Shown here piece by piece: positions 16,118 through 24,904 of a stretch of 56,020 nt of DNA. Below the pieces are notes generated by a model. The model made no database searches. It was given only the letters and a program-made list of their open reading frames with translations, and was not told the DNA's origin. Position 1 is the stretch's first letter; every line of letters starts with the position of its first letter. The stretch lies in assembly GCA_904380375.1 (NCBI GenBank), contig CAJFID010000019.1:1-56020 (forward strand), in the 5' to 3' direction. A program made the translations under genes and the position numbers. Source of the DNA: Avimonas intestinalis (lineage in GTDB: Bacteria; Bacillota; Clostridia; Oscillospirales; Acutalibacteraceae).

Positions 16118-17236
16118 ATGCAGTTTCGGGATCTGAAAGCGCAGTACGCGGCTTTGAAAACGGAGATAGACGCGGCCATACAGAAGGTGGTGCAGGATAC
16201 CAATTTCATCAGCGGCACACAGGTGGAGGAATTGGAACAGGCCCTTGCGGCATATGTGGGGGTAAAGCATTGCATTACCTGCGGCAATGGCACCGACGCG
16301 CTGACCATGGCGCTGATGGGTTGGGGTATCGGCCCCGGCGACGTGGTGTTTGTACCGGATTTTACCTTTTTTGCTTCCGGCGAAGTGGTTTCCTTTGAAG
16401 GGGCGGTCCCGGTCTTTGTGGACGTGGACGCGGATACCTTTAACCTGGATCCCGCTAAGCTTGAGGAGGCGGTTTTGGCCGTCCGGGCGGCGGGGAAGCT
16501 GACGCCGAAGGCCGTCGTGGCGGTGGACCTTTTCGGTCTGCCGGCAAACTACCGGGAAATCCGCGCCATAGCGCAAAAATACGGCCTGCTTTTGCTTGAG
16601 GACGGCGCGCAGGGCTTCGGCGGCAGTATGGACGACCGGCGCTCCTGCAGCTTCGGCGACATCTCGACAACCTCTTTTTTTCCGGCAAAGCCGCTCGGCT
16701 GCTATGGGGACGGCGGCGCGGTCTTTACCGATGACGACGCTATGGCGGCATATCTGCGTTCCATCCGAGTGCACGGCAAGGGCTCCGACAAATATGACAA
16801 TGTCCGCATTGGGATGAACTCCCGGCTCGATACCCTCCAGGCGGCGATCCTGCTGCCCAAGCTAAAGGCGTTTCAGGAGTATGAGCTGGAAGCCGTTAAC
16901 CGTGCGGCGGGCTGGTATACCGAGCGGTTGCAGGGCCTGGTTAAGACCCCGGTTGTACCGGAGGGCTTTCGTTCCAGTTGGGCGCAGTACACCATTACAC
17001 TGGAAAACCGAGGGGAGAGGGACCGGGTACAGGCGGCGCTGAAGGAGCGGGGGATCCCGGCGATGGTTTATTATTCCAAGCCTATGCACGCCCAGACGGC
17101 GTTTGCCGATCTCCCGCCGGTTTCCTGCCCAGTGGCCGACCGGCTGTGCGACGGTGTGCTGTCGCTGCCGATGCATCCGTATTTGGGCGAGGGGAACGTA
17201 GACTTTATCTGCAACGCGCTCAAGGAAGTTCTCTGA
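16118..17236 (+). CDS. DegT/DnrJ/EryC1/StrS family aminotransferase
   Basis: A PLP-dependent aminotransferase of the fold that transaminates keto-sugars on nucleotide-sugar carriers, usually for surface polysaccharide or modified sugar synthesis. It has 372 residues, typical length. The N terminus (NFISGTQVEELE, YVGVKHCITCGNGTDAL) resembles WbpE/PglE-like enzymes. The Schiff-base lysine is Lys191 in SFFPAKPLG, preceded by the EDGAQGFGG cofactor-binding segment. The ATG at 16118 follows AGAGGAGA (16103-16110). It has its own promoter and terminator and no nucleotide-sugar genes beside it. The substrate cannot be read from sequence; a UDP-keto-hexose derivative is the best guess. Confidence 0.88.
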   Translation: MQFRDLKAQYAALKTEIDAAIQKVVQDTNFISGTQVEELEQALAAYVGVKHCITCGNGTDALTMALMGWGIGPGDVVFVPDFTFFASGEVVSFEGAVPVFVDVDADTFNLDPAKLEEAVLAVRAAGKLTPKAVVAVDLFGLPANYREIRAIAQKYGLLLLEDGAQGFGGSMDDRRSCSFGDISTTSFFPAKPLGCYGDGGAVFTDDDAMAAYLRSIRVHGKGSDKYDNVRIGMNSRLDTLQAAILLPKLKAFQEYELEAVNRAAGWYTERLQGLVKTPVVPEGFRSSWAQYTITLENRGERDRVQAALKERGIPAMVYYSKPMHAQTAFADLPPVSCPVADRLCDGVLSLPMHPYLGEGNVDFICNALKEVL

Positions 17237-17277
17237 CCGTTCACGGCGGAAAGCCGGCTTTCGACAATAACGGAAGC

Positions 17278-17307
17278 GCCCCGTCCTTTTGCAGGACGGG
17301 GCTTTTT
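17278..17307 (+). terminator. Terminator after the aminotransferase
   Basis: GCCCCGTCC stem, loop TTTTGCA, complement, then CTTTTT. Confidence 0.85.
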
Positions 17308-17471
17308 CAGTAAAGATGCAGGAGAACCCGCTGTCTCTGCCCCGCTGGAGGGGACGGGGCCTTCTGCCCTAAGCCGCCGGGCGCCGGCGGACAGGAAAAT
17401 ATACGCGGCGGCTTGCCTGCCCTGGCATGGGCTTATGGCGCCGAGGCCCTGCCTGGAAGGGGGAAGAGCGG

Positions 17472-18620
17472 CTAATCCCCGGCGCCGAGCGCTTCCTCGG
17501 CCAGCGACCGGAATTCCGACACGACCCACTCCGTCAGCATCGCAACGCCTTCCCAATCCATGGCGACGATGTTGAACTGCTCCATGACGTCGTGTACCTG
17601 CTTGGCTTCGGCAGAAATGGAAACGGCTTCGTTCAGCAATTCCTTGGCCGCCCGCCGGTTGAAGGAGAGAAGCTGCCGCCGCGCGCGCAGCCCCTGCGTA
17701 TCGGTAAAGCGGGCGGCGTGGATGCGGCGGAAAACGGGGAAGTCCGCCTTATGCCAGGGGTTGGAGGTGGTAAAGCCTACCCCGATGGCGGGGATCAGCA
17801 GATGGTCGAGCTTTTCGTCGGGGAAGAGGGGGCAGGCGCAGCTGATGACATCCAGGCCCGCCTCAAGCGCTCTCCGCCGCAGCTCCTCCAGCAGAAGGCG
17901 GGAGGAAGCGCCGTATTCGTCCTCCAAGGAATAGATGCGGGGGCAGAGCGCCTGCAGCGTCTCGTGGAACACCAGCAGGCCCTGGGGGGTGACGGCGGAA
18001 AGGAAACGGCGGATTTCCTTCCCGGGATGCTCCGCGCGCCCGCCAAACTCCCGGGCCGCAATCCGGGCGGCACAGCGCAGGATTTTCCCTTGGTCGGTGT
18101 AGCCGGCGGCTATCCGGCGGCTGTCCCCCAGGAGCGACGCGGCGGCGCCTAAGAATTTCCGGCCGCGCGCGTGCAGCGCGGAGCAGGCTGTCGTCGCCTG
18201 TATGATCTCGGGCGCGTGTGCATGCAGGCTGTGCGCATCCATACAGGCGCTGAGATTGACAATCTGCTCAATCGCACCCCAGTATTTCGGTTCTATGATA
18301 TGGGGGGCCGTCGCGTCAATAATGCAGGCTTTCAGCTCCGGAAGCCGGACGCCGTCCAGCGAATCCGGGTCGGAGGAACAGAGGATGGCCTCCGCCTCCA
18401 GCCCGAGGGCGGTCATATCCCGCAGGAGCCGCCGCATCAGCGAGGATTTGCCGGTGCCCGGCCCGCTTTTGATTAGGTATGCCTGCCATCCCTCGTCCGG
18501 GTCGTACAAATCGTCTAGGTAGCCGACAAAGCCGCCGGGGGTGTTTGCTCCCATGAAAAAACGGACCGGTGCCTGGATATCCCGCTCGTCCCGGCTCGCC
18601 GCGTTTCCGATATTTTCCAT
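17472..18620 (-). CDS. P-loop ATPase of the PRK06851 type
   Basis: A 382-residue cytosolic protein with an obvious Walker A, SGPGTGKSS at residues 52-60, preceded by FFMGANTPGGFVGYLDDLY, a signature I associate with the PRK06851 family of Firmicute ATPases of unknown role. A second half lacks an intact P-loop but keeps hydrophobic beta strands (GLLVFHETLQAL, GLDVISCACPLFPDEKLDHLLIP). The ATG at 18620 is preceded by ACGGGAG at nine bases. The much longer open frame upstream has no ribosome binding site and spans a terminator, so it was rejected. It stands alone between convergent and unrelated genes. I infer ATP binding but no specific process. Confidence 0.75.
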   Translation of the reverse strand: MENIGNAASRDERDIQAPVRFFMGANTPGGFVGYLDDLYDPDEGWQAYLIKSGPGTGKSSLMRRLLRDMTALGLEAEAILCSSDPDSLDGVRLPELKACIIDATAPHIIEPKYWGAIEQIVNLSACMDAHSLHAHAPEIIQATTACSALHARGRKFLGAAASLLGDSRRIAAGYTDQGKILRCAARIAAREFGGRAEHPGKEIRRFLSAVTPQGLLVFHETLQALCPRIYSLEDEYGASSRLLLEELRRRALEAGLDVISCACPLFPDEKLDHLLIPAIGVGFTTSNPWHKADFPVFRRIHAARFTDTQGLRARRQLLSFNRRAAKELLNEAVSISAEAKQVHDVMEQFNIVAMDWEGVAMLTEWVVSEFRSLAEEALGAGD

Positions 18621-19299
18621 ATGTTTTCTCCCGTCCCTTCTGCTTGCTGTTTTGATGGCATTCGGTTTGCTTTGCGTTACGATATCAGCGTATTCGGCCG
18701 CAGCGGGATTGGTGCCCGTCCGCCGCCGGGCTTTCCCGAAAATGTCGGGGAGAAGCGGGCGCGCTGCCCCGATTTCCCCGTTTTTGAAGAATCGGCATTG
18801 CCCAAAGCGGGGGAACCCGGCCGGGCGGCAGACAAATGGAGGCGGGAGGGATGCACCACCTATGTAGCGGAGCCTCGCCGCGCCCTTTGGACCGGGGAGG
18901 TGTTCAAAAAAAGCAACAGCCGCCGGAGAACGACCGTTCTCCGGCGGCTGTTGCTTTGGCTGGTGGGTAAGATCCTGCTCTGCCCTCAACAGGGCGGCCG
19001 ACAGGAGGAAAAGAAAACGGAAACGCCGGGCAGGGGTCAAAGAACCCCCGGGCGAGCGGCGAGACTCCCTGGCCATGCCCATAGGGGCGCTCCTTTTTTG
19101 CCAATGCACGCGGACGCCGCTCAAGAGGGAATGGGAGGAAGGGGAAAAGAGGGGGACAATTTCCAAAGGCTGGGGAGGGCGGAAGGGAACCCTCGCTTGG
19201 CGAGCGGCGGCCTGGTTCGGCCGGGGGCCGCGCTGTTTGCTGCCGTTCCGCAAGAGTCCCGGCCGCCTGAAGGGATCGTCAGCCGCCGTTTGTGGTTCG
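18621..19299. other. 679-bp non-coding stretch
   Basis: Between the ATPase start and the end of the sigma-operon membrane gene. It holds a strong minus-strand terminator (18905-18957) but no gene I can support. Open frames on both strands read through the terminator and are arginine/proline-rich high-GC artefacts. No clear promoter for the ATPase was found. Confidence 0.5.
18905..18957 (-). terminator. Terminator of the sigma factor operon
   Basis: A very long near-perfect stem of about 22 bp (AGCAACAGCCGCCGGAGAAC with its complement) closes on a four-base loop. Read on the minus strand it ends in seven T. It lies about 340 bases past the stop of the membrane protein at 19300. Confidence 0.88.
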
Positions 19300-20130
19300 T
19301 CAGGCGCACCCAAGATAGGCGAGCTCGGCGATATCTATGCCTGCAGCGGAGAGGTCGCCCTCGTCCAGCAGGGAAAGGGCCATCGCCAGGAACTCCCGTT
19401 GGCTCAGGTTGTTGGAAACCACCTGGAACTGTGCGCCGCCGATGGAAAACTCGGCGACGTACCGGTCGGTGTAGCCGGCAGGTTCTTCGCCGCCGTCGTA
19501 GTAGGCGACCGTTTGGTGGCCGAACCGGATCGTCGTCTCCCCGAGCACCGTTTGGCCCTGATCCCCCTCGGGCCAGCCGATGAGGTACTCGGGGCTGGCG
19601 AAAAGGCGGGTCGCCCGCACGGTAAACGTTTTTTGCAGCGGGTCGTAGCCCTCCGCCTGCGACCTATAGCTTTCCATCACTATGTCGTAGGCCAGTGAAC
19701 CGTCGTTGTTGCGGACAACGGTAGCCCCGCCGCTGCCGGCCCGGCTCAGGCCGGGAAGAAGATAACGGGGGGTTAGGCTCTGCCCGATATAGGCTTTGGC
19801 TTCGGCGGCGGTCCAGGTCTCCCTGTAGGTGGTTTCCGGGTCAAAATACAGCCGGTTGCCGGCCCCTTCGTCCACTTCGGCAAAGCGGAATTCCGGCAGG
19901 GCAGCCGTGCCGGAGGACGGGACTCCGCCGGCCTGAGCGGTATGCGCGGCTGAGGAATCCCCGGCGGCCTGGAGGGAAACGCCTTGCGCCGGGCCGGCCA
20001 GCAGGAGCGCCGCGCAGCATACGACGGCGCAGCCGGCGGCGGGGATCAGCGTGCCCAGAAGGCGGGTGCGCCCCTTCCGTGCCGCCGCCTTGCGGTCAAT
20101 AGAGGCGCGATATTCTGCGGTGGTTTTCAT
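19300..20130 (-). CDS. Membrane-anchored protein paired with ECF sigma factor (DUF4367-like)
   Basis: A 276-residue protein with a short basic cytosolic N terminus (about 25 residues), one membrane segment (LLGTLIPAAGCAVVCCAALLLAG, residues ~24-46) and a ~225-residue outer domain. The C-terminal half (IRFGHQTVAYYDG, YVAEFSIGGAQFQVVSNNLSQREFLAMALSLL) resembles DUF4367, often found in proteins encoded after ECF sigma factors in Firmicutes. The start at 20130 follows AAGGAGG by nine bases and lies inside the 3' end of the sigma gene (35-base overlap), indicating translational coupling. Most likely an anti-sigma or regulator of the upstream sigma factor, but the cytosolic part is too short to show a classical anti-sigma zinc motif. 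Confidence 0.65.
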   Translation of the reverse strand: MKTTAEYRASIDRKAAARKGRTRLLGTLIPAAGCAVVCCAALLLAGPAQGVSLQAAGDSSAAHTAQAGGVPSSGTAALPEFRFAEVDEGAGNRLYFDPETTYRETWTAAEAKAYIGQSLTPRYLLPGLSRAGSGGATVVRNNDGSLAYDIVMESYRSQAEGYDPLQKTFTVRATRLFASPEYLIGWPEGDQGQTVLGETTIRFGHQTVAYYDGGEEPAGYTDRYVAEFSIGGAQFQVVSNNLSQREFLAMALSLLDEGDLSAAGIDIAELAYLGCA

Positions 20131-20716
20131 CCAATGCATCCTCCTTTTTCCCATGGTTTTCAAATGGGGGACAGGGCCGATCCTCGTCTTGGAGACGGGC
20201 TTTCAAAGCGTTTTTGGCCCTGGCGGAGAGGTTGTACACCTGTTTGGGGCTTTTGTGCATCACCCGGGCGATCTCCTGGCCGGACAGCTCGGCAAAATAG
20301 CGCAGGTACAGCACCTCCCGGTACTCCCGGGGAAGGCTCCCGAGCGCGCTGGACAGGCACACCCGCTGCTCGTGGCTTTCGGCGGGGTCGGGAGATTCCT
20401 CGTCGGGCAGCACATGAAGGGACAGCAGAGGGGCGTTTTTCCGGCGGCGGAGGTGGGACATCGCCTTATGCCGGGCGATGGCGTAAAGGTAGGTTTTCAG
20501 GCTGGAATGGAAACGATAGCGGCGGGGATGGACAAGCAGCTCCACAAAGCAGTCCTCGGATAGATCCTCGGCGGTATGCCAGTCCCCGCTTAGATGGTAC
20601 AGGAAACGGATCAGCCCCGCCTTATACAGCCGGATGATCCCGTCAAAGGCGGTCTGGTCCCCCGCCAGGTATTGCCGGTACAGCCGTTCCCCTTCGCCGC
20701 TTTCCGTGTGCGCCAT
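20096..20716 (-). CDS. ECF-type RNA polymerase sigma factor
   Basis: A 206-residue sigma-70 family protein. Region 2 spans about residues 15-90 (LYRQYLAGDQTAFDGIIRLY through DLSEDCFVELLVHPRRYRF and SSLKTYLYAIARHKAMSHLRRR). Region 4 spans about residues 120-175 (LPREYREVLYLRYFAELSGQEIARVM followed by the recognition helix in KSPKQVYNLSARAKNAL). The ATG at 20716 is nine bases after AAAGGAG; an upstream GTG at 20794 is less well supported. The next gene overlaps its last 35 bases and encodes a membrane-anchored partner, the typical layout for signal-responsive ECF sigma factors. Stimulus and regulon are unknown. Confidence 0.9.
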   Translation of the reverse strand: MAHTESGEGERLYRQYLAGDQTAFDGIIRLYKAGLIRFLYHLSGDWHTAEDLSEDCFVELLVHPRRYRFHSSLKTYLYAIARHKAMSHLRRRKNAPLLSLHVLPDEESPDPAESHEQRVCLSSALGSLPREYREVLYLRYFAELSGQEIARVMHKSPKQVYNLSARAKNALKARLQDEDRPCPPFENHGKKEDALDENHRRISRLY

Positions 20717-21162
20717 GCACCCTTGCTCCTTTCCCTCTGCGCCGCTTTTTCCCTCTCCATCCCTTTGTCGCCGGAGAACGCGGCTTTTACTCACCTGTGA
20801 AAAAATTTTGCTGCGAGACGGCGGGATTGCCCGATTTCCGGTTCCCGCGGATAATCCGTACCGAAAGCCGGCAAACTATAGGCGGCATTCCGGCGCCGCC
20901 GAAGCCGGTTTTGGAAGGCGGGCCGGCCGTGGCAAGCAAAATGCGCGAAGGGCATGGGACGAGAAGCGCGTCTGCTTATGGCATTCCCGTTAATCCAAGC
21001 GGGCAAACCACGCCCGCTTTGAGGCCCGGTGACACCGGATAAGGGGGACATCCAAGCGCAGCGCCCGCTCGGAAAGGTGGGTCACGGCTGTCACGGCAGG
21101 GTCGGAAGGCAACCTACACAAAACTATACTAAAAAGGTATACGATTATCGTCGGCGAAAACA
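20717..21162. other. Divergent intergenic region, sigma factor / pflB
   Basis: Holds the start regions of two divergent transcripts. A TATACT...AGGTATA inverted repeat lies at about 21125-21141. I could not identify a convincing sigma-A promoter for the minus-strand sigma gene, which fits autoregulation by its own product but does not show it. No gene seen. Confidence 0.4.
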
Positions 21163-21191
21163 TTGTGCAATATTGACGGGGATGCTATAAT
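21163..21191 (+). promoter_or_regulatory. pflB promoter
   Basis: -35 TTGTGC (21163-21168), 17-bp spacer, -10 TATAAT (21186-21191). The -35 sits in CATTGTGCAATATTGACG, faintly reminiscent of a Rex redox-sensor site but without a full palindrome. Confidence 0.65.
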
Positions 21192-21279
21192 TTTATCAGA
21201 AAACCGCCGGCACCGGCGGCAGGCAGAGACAAAAGCGGCCCGCTGATGCGGGGCGCGCGGGCAGAAAGGCAGGTTTCCT

Positions 21280-23496
21280 ATGACGGAATTCAAAACAGGC
21301 CCATGGCAGAAATTCGTGGACGTGCGGGATTTTATCGTGCGTAATTATACGCCCTACGACGGGGACGACCGCTTCCTTGCGCCGCCGACCGAGCGGACGA
21401 AGGCGCTCTGGGACAAGGTGTCCGCCCTGATGAAGGAGGAGCAGGCCCGGGGCGGTGTATACGATATTGATACCCACACCATTTCGGAAATCGACGCGTA
21501 TGCGCCGGGTTATGTTGACAAGGGGAACGAACAGATTGTCGGGCTGCAAACTTCCGCGCCGCTGGTGCGGGCCATCATGCCCTTCGGCGGGATGCGGATG
21601 GTCCGCAACGCCCTGAAGGCGTACGGCAAGGAGATGGACCCGGCGGTCGAAAGCGTCTTCCAATACCGCAAGACCCACAACGACGGGGTATTCGACGTCT
21701 ACACCCCGGAGATGCGGGCCGCCCGCCACTCGGGAATCATCACCGGCCTGCCCGACGCTTACGGGCGGGGGCGGATCATCGGCGATTACCGCCGGGTGGC
21801 GCTGTACGGCGTCGACCGGCTGATAGAGGAGAAGCGCCGCTCCCACGACGAGGCAGACTATAGCGTCATGGATTCCCGCGCCATCCGCCTGCGGGAGGAG
21901 CTGGCCGAGCAGATCCGCGCCCTTGAGGCCCTCAAGCGGATGGCCGCTTCCTACGGCTTTGATATTTCGGGTCCGGCGCAGGACACCAAGCAGGCGATCC
22001 AGTGGCTGTATTTCGGCTACCTCGCCGCCGTCAAGGAGCAGAACGGCGCGGCGATGTCGATCGGCCGGGTCTCCACCTTCCTTGATATCTACGCCGAGCG
22101 GGATCTGGCCGAAGGCCGGTATACCGAAAGCGAGATCCAGGAGCTTGTCGACCACTTTATCATGAAGCTGCGGATGGTGCGCTTCCTGCGCACCCCGTCC
22201 TATGACGAGCTGTTCAGCGGCGACCCCACCTGGGTGACCGAATCGATCGCCGGGCTCTGCACCGACGGGCGGCACATGGTCACCAAGATGTCCTTCCGCT
22301 TCCTGCACACCCTGACCAACCTCGGCCCGGCTCCCGAGCCCAATATGACGGTGCTGTGGAGCCCCCGCCTGCCGGACAGCTTCAAGCAATACTGCGCCAA
22401 AATGTCGATTGCGACCTGCTCGATCCAATACGAGAGCGACGAGCTGATGCGTAAGAAGTTCGGGGACGACTATGGCATCGCCTGCTGCGTGTCCGCGATG
22501 CGGATCGGCAAGCAGATGCAGTTCTTCGGCGCGCGGGCAAACCTGGCCAAGGCGCTGCTGTACGCCATCAACGGCGGCCGGGACGAGAAAAGCGGCGCCC
22601 AGATCGGGCCGGAGATGTACGCCTGCCGCGGCAAATACCTCGACTATGACGACGTAAAGAAGAAATTCGAAAAGACCTGCGACTGGCTGGCCAGCCTGTA
22701 TGTCAACACCCTGAACGTCATCCACTATATGCACGACAAATACTGCTACGAAAAGCTGCAGATGGCCCTGCATGACGACGAGGTATTCCGCACCATGGCC
22801 TGCGGCGTGGCCGGGCTTTCGGTGGTGGCGGATTCCCTGTCCGCCATCAAGTACGCCAAGGTCCGCCCCATCCGGGACGAATCCGGGCTGGCGGTGGATT
22901 TTGAAATCGAGGGCGATTACCCGAAATTTGGCAACAACGACCCCCGCGTGGACGATATCGCGGTCGACGTGGTCAAGATGTTCATGGGCAAGATCGCCAA
23001 GTGCCCCACCTACCGCGAGTCCAAGCCCACCATGTCGATCCTGACGATTACCTCCAATGTGGTATACGGCAAGAAAACCGGCTCTACCCCGGACGGCCGC
23101 AAGGCCGGCGAGCCCTTCGCCCCCGGGGCCAACCCCATGCACGGGCGGGACGACCACGGCTGCGTCGCGTCAATGATGTCGGTGGCCAAGCTTCCGTACG
23201 ATTACAGCGAGGACGGCATCAGCTACACCTTCTCGATTGTGCCCGGCGCCTTGGGCCGGGAAGAGGAGGAGCGGGAAAAGAACCTGGTCGGCTTGATGGA
23301 CGGCTACTTCAACGAGAGCGGCCACCACATCAACGTCAACGTCCTGAACCGCGAGGTGCTGCTTGACGCGATGGACCATCCGGAGCTCTATCCGCAGCTC
23401 ACCATCCGGGTTTCCGGCTACGCCGTCAACTTCGTCAAGCTGAGCCGCGAGCAGCAGCTCGACGTCATCAACCGCACCTTCCACACCCGCTTCTAA
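21280..23496 (+). CDS. pflB: Pyruvate formate-lyase (formate C-acetyltransferase)
   Basis: An oxygen-sensitive glycyl radical enzyme converting pyruvate and CoA to acetyl-CoA and formate, a central fermentation step. It has 738 residues. The catalytic cysteine pair is Cys402-Cys403 in GIACCVSAM. The glycyl radical residue is Gly713 in RVSGYAVNF near the C terminus. The adjacent CC pair and overall length mark true PFL rather than diol dehydratase or choline lyase relatives. The ATG at 21280 has a modest GAAAGGCAGG upstream and gives MTEFKTGPWQKFVDVRDFI. It is transcribed from its own promoter and terminated at 23557-23599; the activase gene follows 608 bases later. Confidence 0.96.
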   Translation: MTEFKTGPWQKFVDVRDFIVRNYTPYDGDDRFLAPPTERTKALWDKVSALMKEEQARGGVYDIDTHTISEIDAYAPGYVDKGNEQIVGLQTSAPLVRAIMPFGGMRMVRNALKAYGKEMDPAVESVFQYRKTHNDGVFDVYTPEMRAARHSGIITGLPDAYGRGRIIGDYRRVALYGVDRLIEEKRRSHDEADYSVMDSRAIRLREELAEQIRALEALKRMAASYGFDISGPAQDTKQAIQWLYFGYLAAVKEQNGAAMSIGRVSTFLDIYAERDLAEGRYTESEIQELVDHFIMKLRMVRFLRTPSYDELFSGDPTWVTESIAGLCTDGRHMVTKMSFRFLHTLTNLGPAPEPNMTVLWSPRLPDSFKQYCAKMSIATCSIQYESDELMRKKFGDDYGIACCVSAMRIGKQMQFFGARANLAKALLYAINGGRDEKSGAQIGPEMYACRGKYLDYDDVKKKFEKTCDWLASLYVNTLNVIHYMHDKYCYEKLQMALHDDEVFRTMACGVAGLSVVADSLSAIKYAKVRPIRDESGLAVDFEIEGDYPKFGNNDPRVDDIAVDVVKMFMGKIAKCPTYRESKPTMSILTITSNVVYGKKTGSTPDGRKAGEPFAPGANPMHGRDDHGCVASMMSVAKLPYDYSEDGISYTFSIVPGALGREEEEREKNLVGLMDGYFNESGHHINVNVLNREVLLDAMDHPELYPQLTIRVSGYAVNFVKLSREQQLDVINRTFHTRF

Positions 23497-23556
23497 GCCG
23501 TGGGCGGAAAAAGCGGCGGTTTACGGCAGCTTCCCGCCGGGCCGGTGGTAAAATGA

Positions 23557-23599
23557 GGGTGTGCTGCAAAATGGACCGTTTTGCAGCGCACCCTTTTTT
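23557..23599 (+). terminator. Terminator after pflB
   Basis: Stem GGGTGTGCTGCAAAA (23557-23571) pairs with TTTTGCAGCGCACCC (23579-23593), with one mismatch, then six T. Confidence 0.88.
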
Positions 23600-24039
23600 C
23601 TGCGGCTCCCGCCGTTTTGGCTGCCTCTGCCCGCTTTTGCTGCTTCTGCCGAGCCTATCCCGCGGAGCCGCTGCATCCGGCGGCTCCGCGGCGCCCTGCC
23701 TTCCGCGCCTTCGCCGGCGTATCCGGCGTTATCCCGGCCCCGCCGTTTTGAGCGGTCCCGGCGATCAACTGAAAAATACAATAAGGATATTTTTATAACA
23801 ATTATTCTTATTGTAATATATGGCGCGGACCGGAAGGCCGGCATGCCTCTTCCTTTGCCTAAACAGCCTCGGCGGGCAGCGGTGTCCGGCCGGAGCCTGC
23901 GGGCGGCGGAAAAGGGATTGGCCGGCGGCTGTTTTTGGAAATCCATGGGCAAAGCAGAGTCTAAAAGTAGAATTTACAATAAATATAACAATCAGTAAAT
24001 CACGTCCCCGTAGGGGGGCCGCCAGGCGGTGAATCCTTC
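23600..24039. other. pflB-pflA spacer with AT-rich island
   Basis: About 440 bases without a supportable gene. A strikingly AT-rich patch at 23770-23820 contains TACAATAAG (23777-23785) and CTTATTGTA (23807-23815) as inverted arms. A second AT-rich patch (about 23971-24000) repeats ACAATAA and ATAACAAT. This could be operators or a small RNA gene; no family was recognised. Confidence 0.45.
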
Positions 24040-24067
24040 TTGCTTTTTCGGCAGGGTTCGCTACAAT
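24040..24067 (+). promoter_or_regulatory. pflA promoter
   Basis: -35 TTGCTT (24040-24045), 16-bp spacer, -10 TACAAT (24062-24067), about 38 bases before the start codon. Confidence 0.6.
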
Positions 24068-24104
24068 AATAAGGGCCGGGGAGCCGGCGGAAAGGCGGAA
24101 GCCA

Positions 24105-24833
24105 ATGAAGAATGTGATGGGACGCATCCACTCGGTGGAGAGCTTCGGCGCGCTTGACGGGCCGGGGATCCGGTATGTGCTGTTTTTGCAGGGCTGCCCA
24201 TTGCGCTGCGTATACTGCCATAACCCGGATTCCTGGTACAAGGACGGCGGGCAGGAGATCGGCTCGGCGGATGTGGTCCGGGACATCCTGCGGTACCGCC
24301 ATTTTATCCAAAACGGCGGGGTGACCCTCTCGGGCGGCGAGCCGCTGATGCAGCCGGAGTTTGCCGCGGCGGTCATTGAAGGCTGCCACGAGCACGGCCT
24401 GCATGTCGCGGTCGATACCTCTGGCGGGGTGGCCCTGCTGGCTTGCGAGCGGGCGGTGGAGCAGGCCGACCTCCTGCTGCTTGATATCAAGGCGGCGGAG
24501 GATCCCCTATTCCGTAAAATTACGGGAAGAGGGATGGACAACACGCTCGAAATCCTCGCGGCGCGGGAGCGGATGGGTAAGCCGGTGTGGATCCGGCATG
24601 TGCTGGTTCCCGGGCTGACGTTGGACGACGGCCAGCTCCACCGGCTCGGGCGGCTCCTGCGGGATTACCGCTGTGTAAAGCGGGTGGAGCTCCTCCCCTT
24701 CCACAAGATGGGGGAGTACAAATGGCAGGCCCTCGGCGAGCCGTATACCCTTGCCGATGTGCAGCCGCCCGAGCCGGAGCAGGTGGAACATGCCCGAAGC
24801 CTGCTGCGCGGCTACGGGCTGGAGGTACACTGA
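24105..24833 (+). CDS. pflA: Pyruvate formate-lyase activating enzyme
   Basis: A radical SAM enzyme that installs the glycyl radical on PflB using S-adenosylmethionine and a [4Fe-4S] cluster. It has 242 residues, normal length. The cluster motif CPLRCVYC gives Cys31, Cys35 and Cys38, followed by HNPDSW as in true PFL activases. TLSGGEPL is the SAM-binding GGE motif. There is no extra ferredoxin insert, which sets it apart from activases of other glycyl radical enzymes. The ATG at 24105 gives MKNVMGRIHSVESFGALDGPG; ATG 24117 is a possible alternative. Separate promoter from pflB. Confidence 0.95.
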   Translation: MKNVMGRIHSVESFGALDGPGIRYVLFLQGCPLRCVYCHNPDSWYKDGGQEIGSADVVRDILRYRHFIQNGGVTLSGGEPLMQPEFAAAVIEGCHEHGLHVAVDTSGGVALLACERAVEQADLLLLDIKAAEDPLFRKITGRGMDNTLEILAARERMGKPVWIRHVLVPGLTLDDGQLHRLGRLLRDYRCVKRVELLPFHKMGEYKWQALGEPYTLADVQPPEPEQVEHARSLLRGYGLEVH

Positions 24834-24904
24834 GCCGCGCCGGGGCGCTGGCGTGGGAAGCGGCAGGGCTGTAAGAACAGAAAATAGAAAGAAGGATTGC
24901 AGGG

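Noticed and set aside
18905..18957. Long stem as a mobile element end or small RNA
   Set aside because: Its position after the sigma operon and the minus-strand T run are explained by an intrinsic terminator.
17472..19313. A 613-codon version of the PRK06851-like ATPase
   Set aside because: The extension has no ribosome binding site, spans a strong terminator at 18905-18957 and reads as low-complexity; MENIGN at 18620 is the start.
21163..21180. Rex or FNR redox operator at the pflB promoter
   Set aside because: The TTGTGCAATA stretch matches only half of a Rex palindrome, and no FNR box was found.
23521..23998. Two overlapping open frames (minus and plus) in the pflB-pflA spacer
   Set aside because: Their translations are Arg/Pro-rich, have no ribosome binding sites and overlap the pflB terminator.
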